Below are positions 24,831-35,318 of a stretch of DNA of 64,000 nt, piece after piece (position 1 is the stretch's first letter; each line of letters opens with the position of its first letter). The stretch lies in assembly GCA_021234155.1 (NCBI GenBank), contig JAJEKV010000017.1, positions 9,117,525 through 9,181,524 on the forward strand, in the 5' to 3' direction. Under the pieces are notes generated by a model. That model saw only the letters and a list, made by a program, of their open reading frames with translations. It was not told the origin of the DNA and did not search any database. Source of the DNA: Isoetes taiwanensis. Lineage: Eukaryota; Streptophyta; Lycopodiopsida; Isoetales; Isoetaceae. The translations under genes were made by a program, and so were the position numbers.

Positions 24831-25739
24831 TTGCTTATCTGCTGCATACAAGGATTGAAGATTACTAGATGAGGTTCGAGCCGCTTTGGGTCAGCAATGT
24901 TCATACTTTCTAGGTTAATCGAATTTGGCTTAACCTGTTCTTTGAGGAGGCTGTTCATTTTGAAGATTTCACGGCATTTATTCAAAGCATATACTCTATT
25001 TAGACCTATATTTTCTATTCTACTACGATAGATAGGTCACTTTAAAGCATGTTATAGGCACTGATGGTGGATAAGCTACAACAACGGTATGTAATATTTA
25101 GCATTTTCCTGAGCTTTATCATTTTCTTTGGACCAGCTTGAGAGAGTTTGAGCAGGAATTAAGAGCTTATTTCAGAGGATTTGGAGTCTTTGGTGAATTG
25201 CAACTCACAAAGAACTATTTCGGAGATAAGGACTCTTTTTGTATATGAGTTCATTTTAAGTTCTCTGTGAATTTGGTTTTCACCTAATAATGTCATTCAA
25301 ATGGTGGAGAAGCTATAAAAGCTGCGCCGCTTTCAAAATTGATGTGTTGAAGGTTGTCGATGCAGAATTTGATAGCTACAAAGACAGCTTATCCGATCTT
25401 CACTTATTAAGACATGAGTTGTAATGGAGTCGGTTTTCCCTTACGTTTCATCGATGATGATTATCAAGTAAGTCCTTGAATTGTTTACGTATTCAAGGTG
25501 GAAGATATAGAGGTCAGAGATCATTGCACGTTTTTCTACTTGAAGATTGTTTGTGGCCATTTTACTACTATGTTTTATGGTCTTCAGTGTGCATGATGAT
25601 AATGGAATTTTTCAGAAGTGTACAGCTCCATCAAATGTGAAACGAATTCATTTTTTGTTGTTTGTTCAGCATTCCTTAACTTAGCAGCCATTACATACTA
25701 CTGGGATTGTTGGTTAGGTGATATATAATTTCATAGAAA
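24831..25739. other. spacer without firm gene
   Basis: Short exon-like stretches exist (for example VVDAEFDSYKDSLSDLHLL near 25355), with no identifiable product and no complete splice pairs. Confidence 0.3.
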
Positions 25740-27340
25740 TCTCCATTATATGGTGCACCAGCTTTATGATGGGATTCATGCTGCACTGCCTTATGAAGAT
25801 CGGCGGGTAGCTAGCACTATGGGAGTTAAGCAGGGCTGCCCGTTGTCTCCAACGCTTTTTGGGTTGTACATTGATAGCTTGGAGACGTGGATGCAGCACC
25901 ATGGGGAGCGGGGTGCAATTATCCGAGGCGACCTCGTGGAGCCCGGTTGCTATATGCGGATGATGTAGCGTTGCTAGCCCACACGGCCAGCAGTATGCAG
26001 CAGCATTTGGATGCCCTCAGTGGGTTCTGTGGGGCAACGGGAATGACAGTGAACTTGCACAAGACTAAGCTTCTCGCGATCCTGTCCTCGCAACACCCTA
26101 TCCCTGGAGTTATATTACGAGGGGACGTGAAGTGGAGATGGTGCGGAGCTTCAAGTATCCGGGAATTGATTTCACTACTAACATCTTTGTGGGATGAGTG
26201 TGTGGAGAGGAGAGCAGTCAGGGTGGAAGGCTTTATATGCGGCAAAAATGCGTGTTGCCGGATAGATCTCTGCGACCGGGGCGGAGAGCACACACTGTTT
26301 AGGGCTTTGGTCGAGCCGGTGCTGCTATATGGGGTGGAGGTTTGGGGCCCGAAGTTAGCAAAAACACGGGATAGGTTGGAAAGGGTGCGTAAAGCTTTCT
26401 TGACATATAGCTTGGGAGTGAAGGACACCGCATCGCATCGATTTTGTTGTATGAGGCGGGGTTCGCCTTTACAAAGATTCGCTATGCTTGCAGCATCTTA
26501 CTTGCTTCCATAAGGTGGATGGGATGGATGAGCATCGCTTGCCCCCACAGCCGCGTGTTGTTAACGCAGGGCCCCCAGCTGAAGAGGGTATGGCACGGTT
26601 AATCGTAAGGGATGGTTTAGGAGGTGGTCTATGGATTACCAACAGATGGTGGCACCGCGCATTCTCGATCGCTGTGAGAATGGGCAATTGGATGCGGGCT
26701 ATGCTGCCACCCCGTGGGATGCCTCTACTCTTGCAAAGCCCAAGACGAGCACTATCACGCCAGATTAATCCCGCCTTGAGCATGGACCCCATCGGTACTT
26801 GAAAGCACACATCTCGTGAAGAAACGGAGAGCTATTGCCGCCATAAGGACGGGTTCCCATTACCTCGTAATTGAAACAGTCGTTTGGGGGTGAATGGCGC
26901 ACCGGGATCCCCGGGGAGGAGAGGATATGTCGGTGTTGTGAGATGCACGTGATAGAGGATGAGCACCATGCCCTCCGGCGATTGCCCAAAGATATGCCCA
27001 TGTTCGGCAAAGGCACACCGGATCTTAGATGCTCTAACACACCGCTACATCAGTTACTCGCATCACCTATGGTAGCGCGACTAGGGGCTTACATCCTGCA
27101 GATTTCGGCCGTCAGACTTGCTCTTCAGGGGCATGGTATTTGAGAGCCTACTGTTAGGGTTTTTCCTCCCAAGTGGGGGTTTTTTCATCCCGGTAGTAGG
27201 GTTCTACTGTACAGTTACATTGTTTGTTTTTGGTGTTGGGGTTTTTGGCTTTTTTGCATGTTCTCTGCATGTACCGTCTCATAGGCCTCTGGCCTCCGTG
27301 GACGTTAAAATAAACTTCCTTCCTTCCTTCCTTCCTTTAG
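25740..27340 (+). mobile_element. 5'-truncated LINE with TTCC-repeat tail, coding region broken
   Basis: Across several frames the segment reads a non-LTR reverse transcriptase C-terminal half: MGVKQGCPLSPTLFGLYID near 25820, the LYADDVALL catalytic motif near 25950, then a thumb-like region. Near 26.78-26.88 kb comes KKRRAIAAIRTGSHYL and near 26.92 kb a cysteine motif (ERICRCCEMHVIEDEHH), as at the end of LINE ORF2. After the coding part the 3' untranslated region ends CATAGGCCTCTGGCCTCC, GTGGACGTTAAAATAAA and then (CTTC)n. The AGGCC/GGCCT arms form a hairpin. The copy lacks the endonuclease and 5' half and has many stops. Its left boundary (about 25740) is approximate. Confidence 0.8.
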
Positions 27341-28684
27341 CTTTTCCATTGGCTGCAATTATCACAGTCCTGATATGAAAATAGCCGTTTTCATTTGCTT
27401 GGCAAATCTATGGAGCTGACAATAGATGTAGTATTAGCAAAGTTATGTTATTGTAGTTTCTACTTTCTTAAGAGAGGTTTGGCAAGGATTTTCTTATTAT
27501 CTTTATCTCTTTCAAGGTCATAAGGCATTAAGGAAGGCCAAATAGATTTGGAAGGTTATATGCTTCTAGCTTTGTGAAGGTCATGTGCTTTTTCTTCATT
27601 TAGTATTGACAATTTTCTCTGTTCTGTGGCTTTACGTTCACTATTTCCTTTGTCTTGATGTAACCATTGAAAACTAAAGTACAATTGTTTTCTTTTTGCA
27701 GGTTGGTCAGCATGCTAACACCTAGAAGGCGAATACTGGATGCCACATTAGAAATATGCAATACGTCAAGGACCCGAAAGCGTGGCAACGAATATTTGTC
27801 CCGAAGTAGATTTAGGATAAGGACATGCCACTGCAAACTGCAAACGATTCGAACACAGGTGATGAACGCTGCCAATGGTAAGCTTCTTCCAACTCTTCAG
27901 AAAGGAGCTTTTCTATGTTGTGATTTAGTCGTTCTAATAATTTGCGCTCATCAAACCATCCAATATTGGAATAGATTGCCTGTAAATGTGCATAGACATG
28001 AAATTGCTTATCTTCTTCATAACTTTGGCACTGTTATTTTTCTCTTTGCACAGATTTGCTATGTTCTTTCCTTCTATCGAAGTTTTGCTTCCACCCGAGT
28101 TTGCATAACTCTTCATAAAAAACCTTTCTATGTTGTGATTTAGTCATTTTAATGCTTCGCATTCGCCAGACCATCCGATATTGGAACAGGATTTCAACTG
28201 CATGGATGACAAATTTTGGATGCTGCGCATGGTAAAAAGAAACATGAAACTGAGCTCTGGGTTTCATAGAACATACGTCTCTAGATATTGCCTTCAAATG
28301 TTCAGAAACATGCATTTCCTTTTCTTCTTAGGAAAGTGTTAAAACTGTGAGTAAACACATTGTCTGTTCTCCATCTTTGCATATATGTACTATTTATGCT
28401 TACAAATATCTTCTATGCCTATGCTATTTGAGGTTCTCTTCAACATTGTTTTGTTTTTGTGTTAGCTGAAGTTGTCATACACAAGTTCAGCTTACTGTTT
28501 GTTAATAACTGCAGTATCAACGTGAAAAACTTTGGACATATTGTGCATATTGCTTAATACAAGCAGAAATTGGCAAAAAGCTTGGGACTAACAAAAAGCT
28601 TGGGACTAATACTGCCTATTCTGACAGTTATTCTTTATATTTTTGTGTTGTGTATGGTTTATTATGCTGCCCTATTGCTATACG
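27341..28684. other. spacer with exon-like stretch and dispersed repeat
   Basis: At about 27703-27858 a stretch follows TTTTTGCAG and ends at a GTGATG donor. One frame reads MLTPRRRILDATLEIC but the product is unknown. A segment near 27907-27990 (CTATGTTGTGATTTAGTC, CCATCCAATATTGGAA) recurs imperfectly near 28128-28190, an old duplication of roughly 215-bp spacing. Confidence 0.35.
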
Positions 28685-28924
28685 TTCTAGACATCTTGGA
28701 TTTGATTTCCTTTGTAACAAGGTGTGACGACATATAAGGCTGCATCTTTTTAAATACAAGTTTATCTAATGATAATGATAAGAATGGCGATTAATAGTTA
28801 TAGGTTCTAGACATCTTGGATTTGATTCCATTGTAACAGGTAGTGACGATATATAAGACTACACCTTTATGAATACAAGTTTACCTAATGATAATGAGAA
28901 GAATGGAGATTAATATGCATGTTG
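28685..28924. repeat. 120-bp imperfect tandem duplication
   Basis: Two units starting TCTAGACATCTTGGATTTG at 28685 and 28805, about 90 percent alike by eye. Confidence 0.85.
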
Positions 28925-29072
28925 CAGCCTATTGCATTTAGAATGTATCCACCATTATTTGACATACAAAGAGTTCTAAACATTATTATTATGCGCTGCA
29001 AGTTCTAATGTATAAGCTGCATAGAAGACCAATTCAAGAACAATATGTGGATTTGTTATGTTCCTGATAGAA

Positions 29073-29146
29073 ATGGTCATATGACCTTTTATTTTAAGAA
29101 CAAGGCTCTATGGTCATATGACCTTTTATTTTAAGAACAAGGCTCT
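29073..29146. repeat. 37-bp perfect tandem duplication
   Basis: ATGGTCATATGACC plus TTTTATTTTAAGAAC occurs twice in direct succession from 29073 and 29110. Confidence 0.85.
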
Positions 29147-30285
29147 ATTTGTTTGCATGGATAAGTGATGTTTCAATGTGCACCGGAGATGGTTCAGTTG
29201 GATAGACGTTTCTCGCATTCTTACCTAAGATATCTTGCTCGCTTTAAAAATATATCAGTCAAGATGAGCTTAGATAAGGGAAATCTATACAAACACCTAT
29301 ATCCGGTATCGGAATATGCCGCAAACATTGGCCAAACATTCATGTTCCATGTGCCTATACCGTGTTCCAGGCATCTCCATTTACTCAGTGTATATTCATT
29401 TGTTCATAAAAAAAAAAATCGTTCACCATGTGTTTGAGAACAAACAGATTCAACATGCTGGAGTTTTCTCATGTATACATTAGAAAGTATATTATGCATA
29501 TTGGCACTCTCTTTCTATGGAAGGGAAGTTCTTGCACCTGCTGTCTAACTCGAGCATATCCAGGTCATAACATTATATATTGTATTACAATACAATACAC
29601 CATCATAAAATTCAATGTACTCTTCATATTATGGCTTCCCATGCTATGGTATAATTCCCTTTTGGTTTAGGAAGGAAGGAAGGAAGGAATATGCGTGGTT
29701 TATGGCAAGGCAATAAAGATGAGCTGCATGAAATTGTGTAGTACAAAATGAGGTTTTTATATCTCGGTTCTTTTCCTCCTGATTATGGAATGTGATATGC
29801 TCATGCTTATCTAGACATGACGATCCTTCGCATTTGAATACTTTCTATCTTAGTTGTTTATTAGTTGGGCTTAATATAACACATGTGTAAGTTATAAACA
29901 CATGTGTAAGTTATAAAAGGAAAAGACAACCTGATGTGACACATGCTGACTCTACTTCAAAATTACCCTTGAGTTATTACTTTTAATTACTTGATACATA
30001 AGACAACATTTGCATCACAAACTACTCCAAGAAGCTTCGATCTCAATGAATATTCATTCTCTTATAATTTCTTGATATGCTAACTGATAGATTAGGATTG
30101 GCATCTTCCTCTCATGAATAAAGAAACTGTAGCTAAGGGTTTGTCCTTTTCAAGTTGTTATGCTATTTCATGCAAGTTCTCTATCCCAGTGCTAAAATCA
30201 TGCCCTTGCTTATCTACAAACTGGTAGATGCACCAAGATCGCAATCGCTGCTACACTTACATGTTCCTAACAAATAATTGCTAAA
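29147..30285. other. spacer without supported gene
   Basis: Short frames only. A (GGAA)n microsatellite lies at 29670-29689 and a 20-bp tandem pair (ACACATGTGTAAGTTATAA) at about 29879-29918. The (GGAA)n lacks the adjacent LINE core, so I do not call it a LINE tail. Confidence 0.5.
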
Positions 30286-30313
30286 GCCCGGCAATGCCGG
30301 GCACCATTACTAG
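30286..30313 (+). mobile_element. Helitron 3' terminus (plus strand)
   Basis: Hairpin GCCCGGC-AAT-GCCGGGC at 30286-30302, eleven nucleotides, terminal CTAG at 30310-30313, then T. This is the mirror image of the terminus at 21520: about 40 bp including the outer ACTAGT and the inner TTTAG are shared in inverted orientation. The body of this element lies to the left. No 5' end was identified. Confidence 0.7.
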
Positions 30314-31655
30314 TACATGTTATATGGCTTTTTTAGAGTCTAAACGTAACCGACTGAAAGACATGCGTTCGTGCTCATGTACAGAGGTAAGACCGGCGGC
30401 AATGGAATTGCAAAACTGCAACAAATGTATCAAGCCTGTGGTTCCATTATCTCCAGTGCAATTGCAAAACAATTGCAACAAATGTAAAAAGAAGATATAC
30501 ATGAAACAAAAGTACGAAGAAGATATACCTTACCAGTAGGACGAAGCAAATCTCTAAATAGGAACTGTCTATGAGAAAATCCAAACTGCATAGCACTGCG
30601 TCATAATGGACTGCCATCCATCTGTATACAGGATTTTTAAGGATTGACAAATGGTATGTAGCCATACTTGCTGGACTCCTGTCCCTTGCTATACCACAAT
30701 CAATAATTCAGTTCATATTCTTCCTCTGCACATCTAAGTGGCAAGTATTTACCTCAAAAAGGGCTGCTGCTCTGCTGCAAATATTTTAGAGCATCAAAAC
30801 CATAGATATAGAAGCGCCCATTCTTGTGTTAAGCATCACAATTTGCACATGGCATTGTAACATACCTTCAAATATCTGCGCTCTCCATTCCACGCTCTCC
30901 ATTCCAGTTAAGGAGGACAGCTCAGGACTGTTGCAGAGAGGCTTCCATAGGCATCCTTGTAAAATATTCTTCTATGCAAATATATTTGCATGGCCTAAAA
31001 TGTCAAATCTGAATATAAGAACTTCAAGGGTCTGTGCTGCTCAAATCTAGTGCCATTGAAGGCTGTAGAGGTGATGAAAACAGTTAAATTCCATAATCTA
31101 TGCAGTATAAGATAAAGCCTCTATTCATCTATGGGCCAAATAAAGAACAATTACCTCAAGGAGAAAATAAAGAATAATGTCCATATTCCTTCTTTCTAAA
31201 CTCATGATCATCATTGCAAATCCCAACGACAGAAAATTACCATGAAACCTTGAGCATGAGCTATGAGCTGTAGGTTTATTATGGCAAATTGATTCCTTAA
31301 AGATGCATAACAACCAAGAGACAAAGGAAAACATGCAAGGTGTAAATATAACGTACGTAGTTGAGTCTCATAATAATAGAGAATAGCTGCTTCGATTGGA
31401 TGGGCTCAAAAAATAAGCTGATACAGATCATTAAAGAGCTCCTCAGTTCAAATAACTCTTAAAATAATAATTACTCTATCAGACTACATGCTTAAATGAG
31501 TAGTCAAGAAGAAGACATAAAGAAAGCAAAAGCCCTCATGCCTGATATCTTGCCTGTGGAAGCTATAACGGCAACGCCCTTGGATTCCACCATCTACCGC
31601 CATGAAGAACCCCTGTTTCCAATCAATCTGCAACTAAAGTCAGATAAAAACAGAC
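30314..31655. other. spacer or intron, no supported gene
   Basis: If the burst oxidase gene cut by the LTR element was once longer, its next exon should lie here on the minus strand. A stretch ending at the insertion (about 31500-31640 minus) follows a CAG and is partly open, but I could not match it to the expected EF-hand continuation. Confidence 0.35.
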
Positions 31656-31660
31656 AAATG
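31656..31660. repeat. left target-site duplication of the LTR element
   Basis: AAATG directly before the 5' LTR, repeated at 35839-35843 directly after the 3' LTR. Confidence 0.9.
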
Positions 31661-31866
31661 TGTTGGAAATCGATATCCTCTTGTTTACAAGATGTGACAT
31701 GTGTTACGCTATTTGTGTTAGGTAGATTTACATTTGATCCGTGATCAGAGGAACCTCCTCCTATGTTTAAGGATGGTAGGTCGCCTGGCTAGTTGCTATA
31801 AGATTGTATCTTCTCTTTTCAGTAAACACACGCTTCCATGTGTTCTGGATTTCGCCAATGTCAATA
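31661..31866 (+). repeat. 5' LTR
   Basis: Begins TGTTGGAAATCG and ends GTCAATA, 206 bp. It is identical to the 3' LTR except for one C/G difference near position 170 of the repeat. No obvious TATA box. Confidence 0.95.
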
Positions 31867-31878
31867 TGGTATCAGAGC
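31867..31878 (+). promoter_or_regulatory. primer-binding site, initiator Met tRNA type
   Basis: TGGTATCAGAGC directly abuts the LTR. It is the common plant copia primer site for reverse transcription. Confidence 0.9.
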
Positions 31879-32099
31879 GGGTGATCCTTGAGACTAAGAG
31901 TCTTAGGAAGTAAAAGAAGGAGTGGCAGTCTGGAGGTCGAGACTTGGTATGGCCTTGGAAGGTTGCGCATGACTGGAGCATGGAAACGCTCACGAACTGT
32001 CTGAGACATGCCTTCCTTTGGTGTGTCGTGTGGGGCTTTAGATGCTCACTAGGAACCACCACGGTTATGGTATGGAGGCTCTGGATGCTTGTAGCAAGT

Positions 32100-33240
32100 C
32101 AAGTTGCAAGAACCGGAAAAGATATCATGAAGAGGTCGATGGCAGCAAGGAAGCCAAAAGAACTGTTGGTGGATTCTAACAGTGGATGGCAAGTCTGCAA
32201 GCACGATCTCAAGAAGAGGATATTGAAAGCAAGGAAGCCAGAAGAACCTGTTGGTGGATTCGACGATTGGGTGGCAAGTCCGGAAGCACGATCCGGTGAA
32301 GAGGATAACGGCAAAGAAGGAAGCTAGAAAAACGCTTAGAGATTCTAGCAAAGATGGGAAGTCCTGCAAGCATGAGCAAGAGATGATAAGCCACAGATTT
32401 TATGAAGAGGCCAATGCCAACAAAGGAGCCAAAGATTAAACCGGTAGCGAAGAGGGAATCTATCGGTGAAGTTGGTGGCAGCGAGGGACCTAAGGGTGAA
32501 GCTTGATGACAAGATGCAAGCAAGAGACCTAACGGTGAAGCTGCAGGGAGTAGATGGATGGCCAAGTTGCAGAAATATGCTTGGGTCTTCTTTGAGTACA
32601 GAGTACAATATATTTCTTGCTAAGGGCTACAAGAAAGTATAGCAGGGAGGGTTTTGCAAAGGGGGTTGAACTTGCACTTGGCTTTCTAAGACTTGCAAGC
32701 ATGCTAACACTTACCACAGCGTAAAAGAAGGATCGAAGGTTCTAAGTCCCATATCCTACATGTGGATGGGTGTGCTACACCAAACAAAAGAGGTGAAAAG
32801 ACTAAATAGCAGTAACCGGATCTGGCTGGTGATGGTGTTGCTAAGCTTCAGAAAGGCTGCTGGATGCTTGATTATGATGTTAAAAGGAGTGGTCTTATGG
32901 CCGAACATGGGATATGTCAATTTTAGGTGTATGTTGTGGAGCATTGAGTGCTCATGGGGAGGCACCGAGCATATGGCATGGTGGTTCAAGATGCTTGTAG
33001 GAAGGCAGTCTCTGAGAACCAACAAAGACATAGTAATAGCAAGTAAACCACAGAAGGTGATGAATTTTGGCGTAAGGGGCGAGCCTGCAAGTGTGAGATG
33101 CCAGCAAGAGTGATGATATCTATCAGTGAGATGACAGTAAGGGACGAAAATGTGAAAATTATGGCAAAGAAGGGGCCAGGGAGACTGCCCATAGACCTTG
33201 ACAATGGAAGGCAAATTTGCAAATGCATGCTTGAGACTTT
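32100..33240 (+). repeat. degenerate tandem repeats in the element's leader
   Basis: Motifs such as GCAAGGAAGCCAAAAGAAC, GGTGGATTC, and TGGCAAGTCTGCAAGCACGA recur at roughly 70-100 bp spacing (clear at 32130-32360, weaker to 33240, with GCCTGCAAGTGTGAG at about 33083 and TTTGCAAATGCATGC near 33217). Frames through it are short. The first 50 or so codons of the downstream 524-codon frame fall in this zone. Confidence 0.7.
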
Positions 33241-34672
33241 GAGCCGGAAGAAAAGTAGAGCCCATGGTTTCTTAATCAAAATTCTCAAGAAGAAGCAACC
33301 TCCTAAAGGAAAAGCTTTTAGAACTGGTTTGTGGATGATGGTTTTGCTTATCACTGCACTGTTGATGAGCATGCAGGTTTCTTCCTTCTATGGAACGTGG
33401 CAAGGAGACACGATAATTAGAAATGCAAGTGCCATGTGTGAGCATGATGTATTGGGATGCACTGAGCATATGAAATCAATATGGCCGACACCAAATGCTA
33501 TCACCTTGCTTTGCATCATGAGAGCTTATGGGAGTAATGGAACTGCAAAAGCTTTCATAAAGGTTATAAGGAATGGTAAGAGTTCAGGATCTCTCCACCT
33601 TGGGGCTAGTATGCTGACTGAGATCTTGATTCATTTGGGTATGAGAGTTTGTTGGTGTTCTTGGAACATATTTTCTGTCGAAGGTCATATTGCTGCCAGT
33701 AACAGTGTTTCTATGTTTGCTTGGAAAAGAGCAATCCAAGTAGAGTATTCGTGGTATGCTGAGCATGCTACTGATTGGGGTCCTGAAGGTGGCCTTCATG
33801 ATCTAATTATTGATGATGGTGGTGATACCACTATGCTTGTCCATGAGGGTGTGAAGGATAAAGAAGCATATGCTACAGATGGTAGTCTAACAAATCCACC
33901 TTCTACATACAACTTGATATTCAAGATAGTTTTGGACAGTCGAACAATTGGCATCCAGAAAAACCAGATGACAAAGAGGTTTGTTCATATATCAGAAGAA
34001 ACTCCGACTGGTGTGAGCATGTGTCATCCAATGCAGTCTAACTGGACTCTCCTGGTTCCTGCGTTCACTAACGATGACTCTGTGACCAATAAAAGGTTTG
34101 AAAGTCCTTGTAGATTTCGATCTTCTCTGCCTGGAGAACTTATGAGAGTAATTGACGCTATATATGCCTGCAAGACAGCAGCTATATGTGATTATGGTGA
34201 TATCAATAATACAGCAATGAAGGCTACAGGTGTACGAGTGGATGTTACAGAACGAGTGGATGTCATGGAGACCTGTGCCTTTCAAGCTACCACAGAAGTT
34301 TGGCGGAGGGATATGATCATGGTTGTCGCACAATTGGAGCTGTGGACAGAGCGAAACTCTGGCAAGCACAAGAAGGAGGTGAGTGTTTTACCAAAGCATG
34401 TTGTATGCCTACTAAAAGTACAGATTAATCTGAAGGAGCTTATTTGGGATGCTGACCCGATGATCGATACATTAACTTCTGCTAAAACAAGGCAGTTTAT
34501 GGGAGAAATGGGTCATCCAATGATGGAACAGTTGGATACAACGGGCTGCGGCAGTAAATGGCAATGCATGACGGCAGAACCAGATCAAATGATCCCTACT
34601 TGGAAGAAGCTACTTATGCTCGTACCAGTGGATGTGTATAAGGTCGTGTTGCTTGGAAGTCCAAGGAAATAG
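33098..34672 (+). CDS. 524-codon frame with captured S-adenosylhomocysteine hydrolase (SAHH) sequence
   Basis: Residues about 163-448 align in order with SAHH, the cytosolic enzyme that splits S-adenosylhomocysteine and so keeps methyltransferases free of product inhibition. Matches: SGSLHL and CWCSWNIFS (163-193), FAWKR, ATDWGPEGG, LIIDDGGDTTMLVHEGVK (236-253), ISEETPTGV (298-306), NDDSVTNKRF (325-334), AAICDYGD (361-368), VRVDVTE, then AQLELWTERNSGKHKKE (411-427) and VLPKHV. The DDGGD and SEET acidic residues are kept. The GxGxxG NAD motif is lost (DYGDIN), and in-frame deletions remove the segment between the NAD motif and AQLELW, including most of the adenine-binding part. Residues 1-162 and 449-524 are not identified. 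No introns. Enzyme activity is very unlikely. The ATG is the first of the frame; real translation is unproven. Confidence 0.85.
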   Translation: MPARVMISISEMTVRDENVKIMAKKGPGRLPIDLDNGRQICKCMLETLSRKKSRAHGFLIKILKKKQPPKGKAFRTGLWMMVLLITALLMSMQVSSFYGTWQGDTIIRNASAMCEHDVLGCTEHMKSIWPTPNAITLLCIMRAYGSNGTAKAFIKVIRNGKSSGSLHLGASMLTEILIHLGMRVCWCSWNIFSVEGHIAASNSVSMFAWKRAIQVEYSWYAEHATDWGPEGGLHDLIIDDGGDTTMLVHEGVKDKEAYATDGSLTNPPSTYNLIFKIVLDSRTIGIQKNQMTKRFVHISEETPTGVSMCHPMQSNWTLLVPAFTNDDSVTNKRFESPCRFRSSLPGELMRVIDAIYACKTAAICDYGDINNTAMKATGVRVDVTERVDVMETCAFQATTEVWRRDMIMVVAQLELWTERNSGKHKKEVSVLPKHVVCLLKVQINLKELIWDADPMIDTLTSAKTRQFMGEMGHPMMEQLDTTGCGSKWQCMTAEPDQMIPTWKKLLMLVPVDVYKVVLLGSPRK

Positions 34673-35318
34673 AATAACTTTATATGCAGATTTTCATGTT
34701 GAACCTTTTGCAAATGAAAATGCAATGAAGCAACAGTACATAAAGCTTGGTCCTGATAGAATCGAAGATGTTGGAGTAGGTGTTACCTTCTTGATTATTG
34801 AAGAAGCATTTGCACTGCTGTCAACTAAAGGTAAGAGAGCATTGCATTTTATGAGAGCACTTATTTTGTGGGTTGCATGTTACAATTGTACGATAAAGCT
34901 CCATGTCCTCAGGAGGATGTATAAACAGTGTAAGCTATGTTGCATTTCATGGTGGCTTGGATTTGTAGCAAGGGACACCGGTCTTGTCTTGGGATGCATA
35001 TAATCTTAACAGAGACAAGTGAGTATATATGCCATGGATTCGGTGCAAAATTCACTTATGAGATGAATCAACACATGCAAAGAATAACTAAGACATGCAA
35101 GGGCAAAGTGAGAACACTACAACAGGCAAAAGTAATCTGAGAAAGAGACATAAAAGAGATGGGCAAAGAAATGAGTGAAGAAATCAGAAAAGAAAAGGAA
35201 GTTCATCTGAATTGCAAAGACAGTCAGAGTGGAGAACATTCTTGCGCTTCATCATGACAGTGGGGAGGTAGACAACATGTAATGATGAATCATCAAGCTG
35301 AATAGTGCTAACAGTTAG
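34673..35318 (+). other. element interior of unknown origin
   Basis: Between the SAHH frame and the 3' repeats. One frame (34632-35003) overlaps the end of the SAHH frame and reads LYADFHVEPFANENAM. I recognise no retroelement domain here. It may be further captured or decayed sequence. Confidence 0.4.

Noticed and set aside
29670-29689. (GGAA)n as another LINE tail on the minus strand
   Set aside because: The conserved TGGAC-TTAAAA core and hairpin are absent next to it; likely a plain microsatellite.
31500-31655. Next RBOH exon left of the LTR element on the minus strand
   Set aside because: A CAG-preceded open stretch exists, but its residues do not match the expected EF-hand continuation in any frame convincingly.
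33460-33600. Resemblance of residues about 121-165 of the 524-codon frame (PNAITLLCIMRAYGSNG) to a pentatricopeptide repeat
   Set aside because: Only one repeat-like stretch, and the same residues could be a diverged SAHH N-terminus (GLMACR...EFGPSQPF region). Not enough to claim a PPR capture.
34632-35003. 123-codon frame overlapping the end of the SAHH-derived frame
   Set aside because: No recognised domain, overlaps another frame, and lies in element interior of unknown origin.
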